A stretch of 64,000 nucleotides of DNA from Skeletonema tropicum (GCA_037178625.1 CM074128.1:1860001-1924000), one strand, 5' to 3'. Counted from the first letter of the stretch, positions 42,225-53,484 are shown. Notes: generated by a model not told the origin, from the sequence alone. A program made the numbers and translations.

Positions 42225-45200
42225 ATCCGTTTGTGCAGTGCCAATGAAGTTGGCACGTACTAGGACGAAGTATAATGGGCCACTAGACGCAGCTCATGCT
42301 CATAGTCACGACGAGAGATACGATTTGGGTGATTGTAGTGCTGCCGGCCAGCCCCAATTGGACCTCTCAGATCAACTACCATACGAGGTCGTAGCATCGC
42401 TTCTATGTAAGCTATCCGTCTGTGCAGTGCCAATGAAGTTGGCACGTACTAGGACGAAGTATAATGGGCCACTAGAAGCGGCTCATGCGCATAGTCACGA
42501 CGACGACGAGAGATACGATTTGGGTGATTGTAGTGCTGCCGGCCAGCCCCAATTGGACCTCTCAGATCGACTACCATGCGATGTCGTAACATCGCTTCTA
42601 TGTAAGCTATCCGTCTGTGCAGCGCCAATGAAGTTGGCACGTGTTAGGACGAAGTATAATGGGCCACTAGAAGCGGCTCATGCGCATAGTCACGACGAGA
42701 GATACGATTAGGGTGATTGTAGTTTTGCCGGCCAGCCCCAATTGGACCTCTCAGATCAGCTTCGAGGTTGAAACATCGCTTCTATGTAAGCTATCCGTCT
42801 GTGCAGTGCCAATGAAGTTGGCAAGTACTAGGACGAAGTATAATGGGCCACTAGAAGCGGCTCATGCGCATAGTCACGACGACGACAGGAGATACGATTT
42901 GGGTGATTGTAGTTTTGCTGGCAAGCCCCAATTGGACCTCTCAGATCAGCTTCGAGGTTGAAACATCGCTTCTATGTAAGCTATCCGTCTGTGCAGTGCC
43001 AATGAAGTTGGCACGTACTAGGACGAAGTATAATGGGCCACTAGAAGCGGCTCATGCGCATAGTCACGACGACGACGAGAGATACGATTTGGGTGATTGT
43101 AGTTTTGCTGGCCAGCCCCAATTGGACCTCTCAGATCAGCTTCGAGGTTGAAACATCGCTTCTATGTAAGCTATCCGTCTGTGCAGTGCCAATGAAGTTG
43201 GCACGTACTAGGACGAAGTATAATGGGCCACTAGAAGCGGCTCATGCGCATAGTCACGACGAGAGATACGATTTGGGTGATTGTAGTTTTGCCGGCAAGC
43301 CCCAATTGGACCTCTCAGATCGACTACCATGCGAGGTCGTAACATCGCTTCTATGTAAGCTATCCGTCTGTGCAGTGTAAATGAAGTTGGCACGTGTTAG
43401 GACGAAGTATATTGGGGCACTAGAAGCGGCTCATGCTCATAGTCACGACGACGACGAGAGATACGATTTGGGTGATTGTAGTGCAGCCAGCAAGCCCCAA
43501 TTGGACCTCTCAGATCAGCTTCGAGGTTGAAACATCGCTTCTATGTAAGCTATCCGTCTGTGCAGTGTAAATGAAGTTGGCACGTACTAGGACGAAGTAT
43601 AATGGGCCACTAGAAGCGGCTCATGCGCATAGTCACGACGAGAGATACGATTTGGGTGATTGTAGTGCTGCCGGCCAGCCCCAATTGGACTTCTCAGATC
43701 GACTACCATGCGAGGTCGTCACATCGCTTCTATGTAAGCTATCCGTCTGTGCAGTGTAAATGAAGTTGGCACGTACTAGGACGAAGTATAATGGGCCACT
43801 AGAAGCGGCTCATGCGCATAGGCACGACGAGAGATACGATTTGGGTGATTGTAGTGCTGCCGGCCAGCCCCAATTGGACTTCTCAGATCGACTACCATGC
43901 GAGGTCGTAACATCGCTTCTATGTAAGCTATCCGTCTGTGCAGTGCCAATGAAGTTGGCACGTACTAGGACGAAGTATAATGGGCCACTAGAAGCGGCTC
44001 ATGCGCATAGTCACGACGACGACGAGAGATACGATTTGGGTGATTGTAGTGCTGCCGGCCAGCCCCAATTGGACCTCTCAGATCGACTACCATGCGAGGT
44101 CGTAACATCGCTTCTATGTAAGCTATCCGTCTGTGCAGTGTAAATGAAGTTGGCACGTATTAGGACGAAGTATAATGGGCCACTAGAAGCGGCTCATGCG
44201 CATAGTCACGACGACGACAGGAGATACGATTTGGGTGATTGTAGTGCTGCCGGCCAGCCCCAATTGGACTTCTCAGATCGACTACCATGCGAGGTCGTAA
44301 CATCGCTTCTATGTAAGCTATCCGTCTGTGCAGTGTAAATGAAGTTGGCACGTATTAGGCCGAAGTATAATGGGCCACTAGAAGCGGCTCATGCGCATAG
44401 TCACGACGAGAGATACGATTTGGGTGATTGTAGTGCTGCCGGCAAGCCCCAATTGGACTTCTCAGATCGACTACCATGCGAGGTCGTAACATCGCTTCTA
44501 TGTAAGCTATCCGTCTGTACAGTGTAAATGTAGTTGGCACGTGTTAGGACGAAGTATAATGGGCCACTAGAAGCGGCTCATGCGCATAGTCACGGCGAGA
44601 GATACGATTTGGGTGATTGTAGTGCTGCCGGCCAGCCCCAATTGGACTTCTCAGATCAGCTTCGATGTTGAACATCGCTTCTATGTAAGCTATCCGTCTG
44701 TGCAGTGTAAATGAAGTTGGCACGTATTAGGACGAAGTATAATGGGCCACTAGAAGCGGCTCATGCGCATAGTCACGACGAGAGATACGATTTGGGTGAT
44801 TGTAGTGCTGCCGGCCAGCCCCAATTGGACCTCTCAGATCGACTACCATGCGAGGTCGTAGACATCGCTTCTATGTAAGCTATCCGTCTGTGCAGTGTAA
44901 ATGAAGTTGGCACGTATTAGGACGAAGTATATTGGGCCACTAGAAGCGGCTCATGCGCATAGTCACGACGACGAGAGATACGATTTGGGTGATTGTAGTT
45001 TTGCCGGCCAGCCCCAATTGGACCTCTCAGATCGACTACCATGCGAGGTCGTAGAATCGCTTCTACGTAAGCTATCCGTCTGTACAGTGCCAATGAAGTT
45101 GGCACGTATTAGACGAAGTATAATTGGGCCACTAGAAGCGGCTCATGCGCATAGTCACGACGAGAGATACGATTTGGGTGATTGTAGTGCTGCCGGCCAG

Positions 45201-45235
45201 CCCCAATTGGACCTCTCAGATCAGCTTCTAGGTTG
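42225..45235 (+). repeat. Satellite array: 16 tandem units of about 189 bp
   Basis: Sixteen head-to-tail units. The AAGTTGGCACG landmark (ATG just before it) recurs at 42244, 42433, 42628, 42812, 43002, 43192, 43381, 43571, 43760, 43949, 44144, 44339, 44528, 44711, 44901 and 45093; the last unit is cut at about 45235. Spacing is 183-195 bp. Two independent variants explain nearly all of it: an optional 6-bp ACGACG insertion, and a long or 5-bp-shorter segment after CTCTCAGATC. A 189-bp unit has no stop in one frame on each strand, so ORFs appear on both, but the 5-bp variant and TAA codons between units break them. A non-coding satellite is therefore favoured. Confidence 0.95.
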
Positions 45236-47642
45236 TAGCGACGCATTTATAATCAAGTACTATATTCCTTTTGAGTTGGGAATTGTCTTTTGAGTGAGAA
45301 CGATAGCTAGGACGATCTTTATTTATGTTTACTTTTTACTTTTTCTAGGAAGATTTGCTCTCACTACATTTTTTTCAGCCATTTTTTACAAAGACGTCTT
45401 TATTCTTACACAAGCGAATTTGAGTTCTCCAGTTCAGACAGTATTTGCGAGTAATAGGAATGTTCCATGTTATTTACAATCATTCCGTCTTTGTTTGTGT
45501 GCGTACTGATGGACACATCTAAGCATCTGAGGCCTTCCTTGCTTCTTTTGCATTGCAACCTGTGATTAATTTTGTATTTATTTATTTATTGTGATCTTGG
45601 CCAAGAAGAGACCCCCGAATACAATTATTGGAACATAGGTTATGCGCGTAGCAATCAACTTCACATCATCCACCTCCTTTAGGCTATATACGTCGGTTGT
45701 GCTGCGGTTTGTGAATGATATTGCATAGAGCGGACATGATATTGGAGTATCTCTCACGAATTTATTCCACAAAGAAGTGCCCAAAACGTGCATTATTCGA
45801 CAATCTAGTGAAGAGGGGCGTATAATACCCAAATGAGCCGCATCTACTGATAGTATTGGCTATGGTGGGTGTCTGGTTCAGTTGGTAATGGACGAAATTG
45901 ATGATTACCATGGCATCAGCTCTTTATACTTTTCGGGCGCAATCATAAAAATCCATCAATTTTCATGCGGCATTTTTCGATTTGCAGGCACGAACTACAT
46001 CCATCGGATCTCAATGCCCAAAACAGCTTTTTATATACCATGGCTAGAGGAGGATGTCTTTGCATTGTTGTTCTATCGGAATGGGAGGAGATATACGCAA
46101 TCCTACCCTCTCCACTAGCGCAGATGAGAACTTAACGCATGCTGACAGATCCGTGTACTTTGGGATTGTTACGGATAACTCAACCTCATTCCACCACATG
46201 ACATCCTTCTATAGGTTATATGAAGTGATGTGAAGCAGTTTCTTACGGTGTGCAGTCTATGATGTAAGAGACATAGCCCGATAACACAAAAATTCGATTA
46301 TTTTGGAGAGCTAAATTTGACACCTAAATTTGCAAATATCAAAAGAGACAATCAATACGTGACACATAGATCCGCGCAAACAATGCCTCTATATATACGC
46401 CGAGAGTAGTTGCTGTTCTATTCTTTATTAATAATCATCTCGTCATGCTATTGCAGAATATACGAGTGAAAATTCATGAGAGTCGATTCGGACGTCATGC
46501 TTCGTTCACGGGATACATCACTGCTATGAAGACCGGAACGGGCACTCCAGTTTTTGCGCATCCACCTCATATATCAATAGAAAGAGATTGTGTGCTGACT
46601 TGGGTTCATTACGTTTCAAGGGGGATGATAGGCTCCATCTTCATGGTGATGAATGATATTGTGGCCACTTGCCAGCTCATTCTACATGATTACAGTGCAG
46701 GAACATGAATGAATAGCCCAAAATTTTATCAAATATCATTGCATATAAACTTGTACATGAGTTCCGCATATAGTTTACATCATGAGGAAGGGATTATCTG
46801 TGGTAAGCGACGATATAGGGGCAAAGATACCATGGTTAGAGCCATTTTTGGTCTTGTGAGATCTGATGATGGATGGCGCCATTATTTTCATAACCGGTTG
46901 GTATCCTCCTACAATAGCCATATCTAATTCCAACGTTGGCTGTGTAAATGTCCAATACCAGATGAGTGATTTTCTTGTAATTGTATCTATTATTGATATC
47001 TTTGACCATGGTGGTGCTATGAACATAATTCTTCCTATAAATCACTTCTATTACCCTTAGGTATGCATATAATCACTTGGTCGATGTTTTTTGGCAGCAT
47101 AAAAAATTCAGAAAGTTATGAAATGCCCCCCTACTTCTGCGCACATAGACATAGTGATGCAGCCTCAACCAGGCTGGGTCCTTTCTATTTATCATAGAAG
47201 TGATGTCTGAATTCAAATCAGCATATGCCTCACCTCCCGAGCTGTGGCACTTGAGAATGATCATTATTTGCGTGCACATGCCTAACTCAGGATGCGCCTT
47301 ACTCCCGGCTAATGCGGCTGGATCAGCAATGTGACTTCTGAAAAGCTCAAGAGCCTGTTTTGCTGTGCTTGATCGTCCCTGACTCACCAATGTACTGCAG
47401 ATGGGAGTCAATATGGTAAGTTTAGTCAGTACAATAGTGAGAGAAATCTAAGTCTAAGTCATCAGTACTTTTGAAGATGCCGCCAAGCCAAGCCAATGCT
47501 GTCACATGTGACACGGAACGAGACCAGCAGGCCAGCACCTTGCTTGGCCTTTTTTGCTTTTCTTGTCAGGCACGAAAAGAGAGAGATAGACCCATCACTA
47601 CCATCACCAAGCCAAGTCCAAGTCGCCTCTTGAGGGCCCACC
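45236..47642. other. Gene-poor stretch, 2.4 kb
   Basis: AT-rich with short ORFs of 60-112 codons at 45294, 45882, 46445, 46709 and (minus) 47073-47411; none shows a known domain. The last, rich in His and Ser, is the longest but unsupported. I see no tRNA or other RNA gene. It may be degenerate transposon or satellite flank. Confidence 0.45.
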
Positions 47643-47840
47643 CAGGGCACATAAAAGAATAACAATCAACATTATATTAGGGGATCACCCAAAACAGCCT
47701 TTCTTGCATTGCATATCTAGATTTTTCTTCTAGCAAAATCAAATAGGGGATAACCTAATCAAATCGACACGCAGCCCATTCTTTTAAGTATGTGCCCTGG
47801 GCCCACCAGACGTACTTAAAAATTTCTGTTACATGTTACA
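47618..47840 (+). repeat. Dispersed repeat, copy 3, split by a MITE
   Basis: Left part GTCGCCTCTTGAGGGCCCACC (47622-47642), right part GGCCCACCAGACGTACTT and AAAATTTCTGTTACATG (47800-47837). Removing the MITE and one duplicated 8-mer regenerates the order seen at 29236-29285. TACCATCACCAAGCCAAGT occurs just before and just after the repeat (47599, 47846). Confidence 0.7.
47643..47799. mobile_element. 157-bp hAT-like MITE with 8-bp target duplication
   Basis: Terminal inverted repeats CAGGGCACATA and TATGTGCCCTG bound 157 bp of AT-rich DNA without coding capacity. GGCCCACC is duplicated at 47635-47642 and 47800-47807. The 8-bp duplication and CAGGG ends are typical of the hAT superfamily. The inserted site is copy 3 of the dispersed repeat, whose empty form is seen at 29.2 kb. 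It lies 133 bp before the likely start of the THOC6-like gene. Confidence 0.85.
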
Positions 47841-47931
47841 TAAGTACCATCACCAAGCCAAGTTTTGGCGTTGCACTACCCACGCACCGCATCCTTGTGT
47901 CCTCCTATTTGAATTTATCATCAAGCAAGCA

Positions 47932-49173
47932 ATGGTTATATCATCTCCATTATTATCCAGAGATTTTGCTGCTGCCAAAAGGAAATTTTTTCAAGGCAGT
48001 ACTAATAAATATTCGTACGGAAGTGCTAACAGTTGCAAAAAATCTCGCACATCGACATTGGGCACAATATTCGGGTCTGCGTTTATCCCCGCTCTATCGG
48101 AAAAAACATTTCTTGTTGCCTGCACCTCAAATGGATTGATTTGTGTATGGGACAGTATAGGTGTTTCTGCAGAGCCAATTATTCGAGTTCAAGCTTCATC
48201 TGCCGATAAAGTATTATATGATGTGCAATTTATAGAGAGCAGCGGAGAGACTTTGCTCGTTGTCTCGGGCGATCCTGGAATTCTAGTTTACAAGTGGTCC
48301 GCGTTCTTAAACGCCATGAATAATTTAATTGACGGAAATATCATTCTGGAACCGATAGCAAAGTTCAAGCCACACCCATCACCATCTGATGCATTCGGAG
48401 AACCTGTTGAAATAAATAGCACTAGCTATAGTGCAGTTGATAATTTGCTTTATGGCGTTGCAGGGGACTTATTTGGGTGCTATCAGTGGGACTTGGAAAG
48501 CGAAAAGCTCGTGGGAACATTTGGTGGCGGAGGGGGAAATAGATGTAATGGCGACTATTTACATGATGTCATGTCAGTACCAAACAAAAATAACTTGGTT
48601 CTTACTGCAGGAGAAGATGGAGGTATAACGTTTTGGGATGGCAAAGAAAGAAAGTCGATTGAAACAATACATGTTCAAAACACTATGAACAAGAATAAAC
48701 AATCGGTGACGTGGCAGATACAAAATAAAGGTTTTGGATCCGCACAACAATGGAGTAATGGAACGAACTTGTGGGTTTCATCTATGGATAGAAAGGGTGA
48801 TTGGTTAGCTGTGGTAGGTGGTTCTGAATCTGGGAATAATATGTCGTTGCGATCAGGACCCAGCGCTGGAGGCTTCATGGCAACCTTTCACTTGCCCACT
48901 AGAACTTTTAACTCTGGTTGCGTAACGCGTGAAAGTTACAACGCAATCGCATACAATCAAAATTTGGACAGCTTTGTCTCAGGTGGAAATGATGGTCGGC
49001 TTACCTTTTGGGATTCTGCAACGGGTGAGTGCACAGGTAGATCTAGGTGTACTCCTTCCTTGATATATACGTTGTCATGCTGTACAGCTCCAAGTATGAT
49101 GGCAGTGGGAGGTACAGGTGGATCATTAGATTGTTTTATTGACAGGGTCAAAGCTTCAAACTTTACAACTTAA
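47932..49173 (+). CDS. WD40-repeat protein, THOC6-like
   Basis: I prefer ATG 47932 (MVISSPLLSRDFAAAKRKFF); an in-frame ATG at 47833 would start inside the dispersed repeat. The protein is then 413 residues. WD-type blades are seen in sequence: SNGLICVWDS, GDPGILVYKWS, GDLFGCYQWDLESEKLVGTF, GEDGGITFWDGKERK, and GGNDGRLTFWDSATGEC. The order with GVAGDLFGCYQWDLE, DYLHDV and LTAGEDGGITFWD recalls THOC6, a subunit of the THO/TREX mRNA-export complex in the nucleus. Other WD40 proteins cannot be excluded. It converges tail-to-tail with the SLC35F gene, with 11 bp between stops. Confidence 0.65.
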   Translation: MVISSPLLSRDFAAAKRKFFQGSTNKYSYGSANSCKKSRTSTLGTIFGSAFIPALSEKTFLVACTSNGLICVWDSIGVSAEPIIRVQASSADKVLYDVQFIESSGETLLVVSGDPGILVYKWSAFLNAMNNLIDGNIILEPIAKFKPHPSPSDAFGEPVEINSTSYSAVDNLLYGVAGDLFGCYQWDLESEKLVGTFGGGGGNRCNGDYLHDVMSVPNKNNLVLTAGEDGGITFWDGKERKSIETIHVQNTMNKNKQSVTWQIQNKGFGSAQQWSNGTNLWVSSMDRKGDWLAVVGGSESGNNMSLRSGPSAGGFMATFHLPTRTFNSGCVTRESYNAIAYNQNLDSFVSGGNDGRLTFWDSATGECTGRSRCTPSLIYTLSCCTAPSMMAVGGTGGSLDCFIDRVKASNFTT

Positions 49174-49184
49174 GTATACATGTA

Positions 49185-50429
49185 TCACGGTATGAACTCG
49201 TCGATGCGATATCGATTTGATCCACAAGGCGACGTTTTAGTAACATCGCAATCCTCATACTCTTCCAAGCATTCATTTTCTTCCTCACTTTCATAAGCGA
49301 AGGTGCCCACAGCAACCAAGATCAATGCCACAAAGAATATTGGCGGCGGAAACCAGTGCACTTCGCCAGGTGCGAAGATTTCTCCCACTGTTGCCAACAC
49401 AACCGCCCACAATGGACATGATTGGAGAGATAAATTGAGTATTGTTGCATCATTCTCGGACAGAAACAAGCTCACAGCCACGTAGAAGAATGAGAGCATC
49501 ATTACAAAGCAGAAAAGTAGAAATAATATCCAATAGAAATCTGAAACCATCATGTCACTCTGTCTCTGGCCAAATTTTGTGACCAACTCACGAACTGCTT
49601 CGCCTTCCAGTAACGGTGCTTGTAAACAAAAGCTAAACATGAATCCGAAAAAGCCAAGCATGCCAAGATACTCTACCCGGTCATTATTCTTGACAAAGTA
49701 TTCAGCAAGTACGTCATTCAACCCATAGAGGAATGCTGCAACTAGAGCGAGAACATCACCATGCAAATAGATTCGTGAATCTTCAGATAGATCTCTACTC
49801 GTATCGATCTGGCTATGATGCACGTCTCCTTGTAGACAAAGGCATCCGCCTAGAATGCACAAGAATACTCCAACTAGCTTTCCTTTACCGCTGATATTGC
49901 TTCCAAAAAATACTTTCCGCAAGAGCACGGTTGACAGCACCGATAGAGAAGTAAGCAGCATCGAGGAAGAAAGTTTCGTTTGCTGAAACGAGAGCATGGC
50001 AAGGTAATTTGCTTCAACATCAAGAATGCTCAGCATAAGGTAGATATACCAGGGTGTGTACAATTGCAGACTTGTGAATGGAAAGTTGTAAGAGGTTTGT
50101 ATCTTCGTCTCTTGCCTGGTTCTTTGCCTCCACAGCCATACGATATGAAATGAAAGTACGAAATACACGAGGCCCGTGAGACATGTTGGCGTGTGTATTT
50201 GGTATTGATTCTCTAGTGCTGCAGAGGAAGCATTGCCACATGCAAGCGCAAGTGCTACTACTTGACCGAAAATGATCACCGACACGCTGCTCCTCTTGTT
50301 TTTACTCCGAGAGGAGTTTGCATTATTACTGCTTCGTATTTCTAAACCTGTTGGTGAACTAGTACTTGTTTTTGTTGAGTGAATATTATAAAGAAGAGAG
50401 CTTCTTTCTGTCGATGGTAACTCGCACAT
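49185..50429 (-). CDS. SLC35F-type (DUF914) drug/metabolite transporter
   Basis: Start chosen at ATG 50429 (MCELPSTERSS); an upstream TTG in frame is not needed. The 414-residue protein has about ten membrane helices in two DMT halves. The stretch WYIYLMLSILDVEANYLAMLSFQQTKLSSSMLLTSL matches the SLC35F1/F2/F6 family signature (DVEANY). GDVLALVAAFLYGLNDVLAEYFVK begins the second half. The N-terminal 50 residues are polar and cytosolic. Family members move nucleotide-sugar-like or other solutes; the substrate is unknown here. It shares a 330-bp divergent promoter with the CmcJ-family gene. Confidence 0.8.
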   Translation of the reverse strand: MCELPSTERSSLLYNIHSTKTSTSSPTGLEIRSSNNANSSRSKNKRSSVSVIIFGQVVALALACGNASSAALENQYQIHTPTCLTGLVYFVLSFHIVWLWRQRTRQETKIQTSYNFPFTSLQLYTPWYIYLMLSILDVEANYLAMLSFQQTKLSSSMLLTSLSVLSTVLLRKVFFGSNISGKGKLVGVFLCILGGCLCLQGDVHHSQIDTSRDLSEDSRIYLHGDVLALVAAFLYGLNDVLAEYFVKNNDRVEYLGMLGFFGFMFSFCLQAPLLEGEAVRELVTKFGQRQSDMMVSDFYWILFLLFCFVMMLSFFYVAVSLFLSENDATILNLSLQSCPLWAVVLATVGEIFAPGEVHWFPPPIFFVALILVAVGTFAYESEEENECLEEYEDCDVTKTSPCGSNRYRIDEFIP

Positions 50430-50759
50430 AGATAATTGCAGCGATTTCTTTATCTCATGACGGCGCAAGCATGCATATCATCTCTCCCTCTCTCTCTATG
50501 ATGCAGTGGAGGTCGCTAGCTTGTGCTCTATTGGCTGCATTTGCTACAGTAGTAAGTACGTGCGTGTTTGTTAGGTGTTCGTTGGTTGTGCGTTGTGCGG
50601 CCTGCATTACTCCTATTTATTTTGTCTGTCCATGCAGCCGATCAATTCACCTACCAAAATACCAACCTCCAAACCATCATCTTTCTTGAGCACTGAAGCA
50701 AGAGCACTGAGCACTGAGATGAGCACAGAGATCAAAGAAATCTTTTCCAATAAAACTCC
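50430..50759. other. Divergent promoter region with CT repeat
   Basis: 330 bp between two outward-facing genes. A short CT run ((CT)n at about 50481-50500) lies near the transporter's start, and there are repeated GAGCACTGA motifs at 50689-50722. No gene. Confidence 0.45.
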
Positions 50760-51938
50760 ATGAGACGACACGCTCACCTACTGTTATTCGTAGCATCGGC
50801 AAGCTATCAACGCCCTATCATGTCTCTCGCTTCAGGCAGGGGATCCTCCACTACATCATCTTCAACATCATGGCCGCAGATGGAGCGGTCATCAATCACC
50901 GATGCCGATGATCACAAGAGCAGCTCATTAACATCGGTGCCAGCAATCATGAATTATGTTTCAGCCGAAACTACTGAGATGAGCACACGGAGAGATTTAG
51001 GAGGAGGCGATTCTACATTTGTCGGTGTCATTTGGGAACCAAAGCAAGTGAATGTTCATAATGCTCGCTTGTCAGCAATTGAGATGAACCTGGATAAGAA
51101 TGGATTCCAACTTCATAGAAGCACAGAAGATGTTGTAGGCACTCTCCAAGAAATTGATTTTTGTCATCAAGATGATGTGGTGGATACATATTATCCAACT
51201 TGTGAAGAGGTGGTTACGAATGCTTTGAAGGCATCTACTTCTACTCCAATCACTTGTGTATGCGCGTTCGATCACAATGTTAGAAGCAATGATCATTCTT
51301 CTGTGGGTGAAATCAAAGCAAGCAAACAATTGGCAAACGATGTTGGTACAGAACCACCTGTGCCTCAAGTTCAGAATCCAGCCGGCATCGTTCACGCTGA
51401 CTATACGAGTGTATCAGGTCCACGGCGTCTTGGCGACTTATCCAAGCAACCGAAGCTAAATGACGTCCTCCGACCTAAGTTACTCTCTCAGAACAGAAGC
51501 TCATTACTTGAACCGAACATCGTACAAGAAGCATTGGATGGGAAACGAAGGTACGCCTTTGTCAATGTATGGAGAAGCATAGACCGAGACAACCCAGTGA
51601 AAGATAACCATTTGGCATGCATCGATTCACAAACAGTTGGCAAGGATGAGCTCCGTGTCTTCAAGATACACTATACTGATCGAGTAGGGGAAAACTACTT
51701 TGCTTGTCCGTCATCATCATCCAATGATAAACAACATTCTTGGTGCTATTATCCGGATATGACAATGGAGGAAGCATTGCTTATCAAACAGTGGGACTCG
51801 CGTGGAGACATCGCTGATGGTAGTGAGCGTAGCACATTTTCTATACATTCAGCATTTCTCGATCCGACAGCACCGAAGAATGCACCGCCACGTAAATCGA
51901 TCGAAGTACGATGTATAGTGATTTGGGATAAAGAGTGA
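50760..51938 (+). CDS. CmcJ/NvfI-family (2-oxoglutarate-type oxygenase-related) enzyme
   Basis: A single-exon 392-residue protein. Its C-terminal 200 residues follow the fungal CmcJ/AsqO-related or NvfI-like family: VCAFDHNVRS, then GIVHADYTSVSGPRRLGDL, RYAFVNVWRSIDRDNPVKDNHLACIDSQTV, HSWCYYPDMTMEEALLIKQWDSRG and finally IHSAFLDPTAPKNAPPRKSIEVRCIVIW. The HADYT histidine plus aspartate and the later His in IHSAFLDP would be the likely metal ligands. The family is best known from fungal and actinobacterial secondary metabolism. Residues 1-55 are variable and Ser-rich; the start is hydrophobic (LLLFVASASY), perhaps targeting. The substrate cannot be told. Found in a diatom, this may reflect transfer or broad undersampling. 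Confidence 0.7.
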   Translation: MRRHAHLLLFVASASYQRPIMSLASGRGSSTTSSSTSWPQMERSSITDADDHKSSSLTSVPAIMNYVSAETTEMSTRRDLGGGDSTFVGVIWEPKQVNVHNARLSAIEMNLDKNGFQLHRSTEDVVGTLQEIDFCHQDDVVDTYYPTCEEVVTNALKASTSTPITCVCAFDHNVRSNDHSSVGEIKASKQLANDVGTEPPVPQVQNPAGIVHADYTSVSGPRRLGDLSKQPKLNDVLRPKLLSQNRSSLLEPNIVQEALDGKRRYAFVNVWRSIDRDNPVKDNHLACIDSQTVGKDELRVFKIHYTDRVGENYFACPSSSSNDKQHSWCYYPDMTMEEALLIKQWDSRGDIADGSERSTFSIHSAFLDPTAPKNAPPRKSIEVRCIVIWDKE

Positions 51939-52039
51939 TGCTGTATTGGAGACTAAAAAATCGTTTATCTATTAGATTTCGTGACACGTGTCCTGCATTG
52001 ATATCCCATAGTACTAATGATATGATGACTTGTCAAAAT

Positions 52040-53484
52040 CTACATCTTTTTCTTCATGCTCTTCCTACGCAATGTCGCCAAGACACCATTCAACTTTTCT
52101 TCAGCTTCGTCTGGAAGCACCTGAATTAATAACTCTACAAGCAACTCAAGAAGTCGTCCCATTGATTCCTCCGTAACCACAGTTAAAGGGTATGTGTTTT
52201 GCTGCGAGAGAGATACACACCGCACGCAGATAAGAAAAAGTCGGAATTTGTTAGTCCCCAAGTAACGAAATGAAGTGTATGACCTGTGATACATAGAAAG
52301 AAACTCACCGGATCATGATGCGCCCAATGAACTAGACTGTCAGGTCCATCGTCCGAATTTTGAAGCAAGCATCGCTTCAGACGTCTTGCTGAAGGAGTAT
52401 CAGGAAGCTTTTTCTTGGCCCTCTCAACAAAGAACCTAACATCGATTACACAACGCCAAAGATCACTTCTTTTGCACCAAACCAAAATTTTGCTTTCACC
52501 TGGAAAGCAGTACAGAAGATCAGGAGGAGCAAAAGACTTGACGACACTTTGCAAGTCGTTTAAACGAGCGATGATAATCTGACCCCACTCGGTCACACCA
52601 GGAGAGTAGTACCATCCCGTCGCTCCGCCAAACCAAGATTCAAATCCTTCGCACTTGTGCTTTGCGAAGATGTCTTTAAGCTTCATTTCGAGGTACCGAT
52701 CTAGCTGCTTTGACAGCTTCAATACGAGAGTATACATATTCTTACCACGTCTTTCAAGTTTGACGGTGTCGTTGGAAAACTTGAACGCTTTCAGTGCTTT
52801 GCGAAGCATGCTATTACTTGAAACACATGCTTTTTGCATGCGCTTAGCATAGTCGAGCTCAAGATTACGAAGCAGAACATATTCATGGCATGAAGCCTCG
52901 TTATTAGTGAACCTCCTTTTCATCGCTTTCAACTCATCCACTGAGTACAATGTATCATTGGACACGCCAAATTTTGCCGCCCTGAATAGATAATTGTCAA
53001 CCTCCTTTTCAGACAAAGGCGGTTTTCCAAAGGAGTTACCTGTGTAGTTTACTCTGTTGCTGCACTGCAACGCCGGCACCGACCGATGATGCGAATTCGT
53101 GGTGTGTTTGATAGTACGTAACACATTCCTGCTCGCTACATTCACCAAAGCCGACACGGATAACTTTTTCTTTGACGACTGCACTAATGTCCACTTCTGC
53201 TTGGCTGTCGTTGACGCTGGTCCATGCGTCGAAGTATTTGGATGACCATTCTCTCCTCTAACTGCACTTGCGTAGTTCCTCATCGTAATAGTGATGCAAC
53301 AGAAGTATGGAACTTGAGATGGTATGCTAGAGCAATCAACTGCTGATGCTACTGCTTTTGGAAAATGAGCTGAAAAGTCGAGATGGGTCATGATGTAAAT
53401 AGTCTCGCTGGAAATTTCGTTGGAGGTAGGTGCGACTCGTTTTTGTAGAAGATACGGACAAAATTGAAGGACAACTCTGGACAT
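52040..53484 (-). CDS. Protein of unknown function, two exons
   Basis: Exon 1 runs from 53484 (or a later ATG, for example 53391 or 53283) to 52309. A 107-nt intron (52202-52308, donor GTGAGT, acceptor CAG) joins a 162-nt exon 2 (52040-52201) in frame. The protein is 445 residues or shorter. The centre (about 190-290) is basic and helical (KRMQKACVSSNSMLRKALKAFKF, KLSKQLDRYLEMKLKDIF). A Trp-rich segment follows (FESWFGGATGWYYSPGVTEWG). The C-terminus is helical (GRLLELLVELLIQVLPDEAEEKL) with a KKK end. I do not recognise a family. It converges with the CmcJ-family gene. Confidence 0.6.

Noticed and set aside
42238..45293. Long ORFs on both strands across the tandem array (up to 157 codons) as a repeat protein gene
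   Set aside because: The 189-bp unit happens to be a multiple of three, so an open frame copies itself; the 5-bp-shorter variant and TAA codons between units break it, and both strands are equally open. No signal peptide, domain or promoter is seen.
47073..47411. 112-codon minus-strand ORF as a gene
   Set aside because: No start context, intron or domain supports it; it lies in gene-poor DNA.
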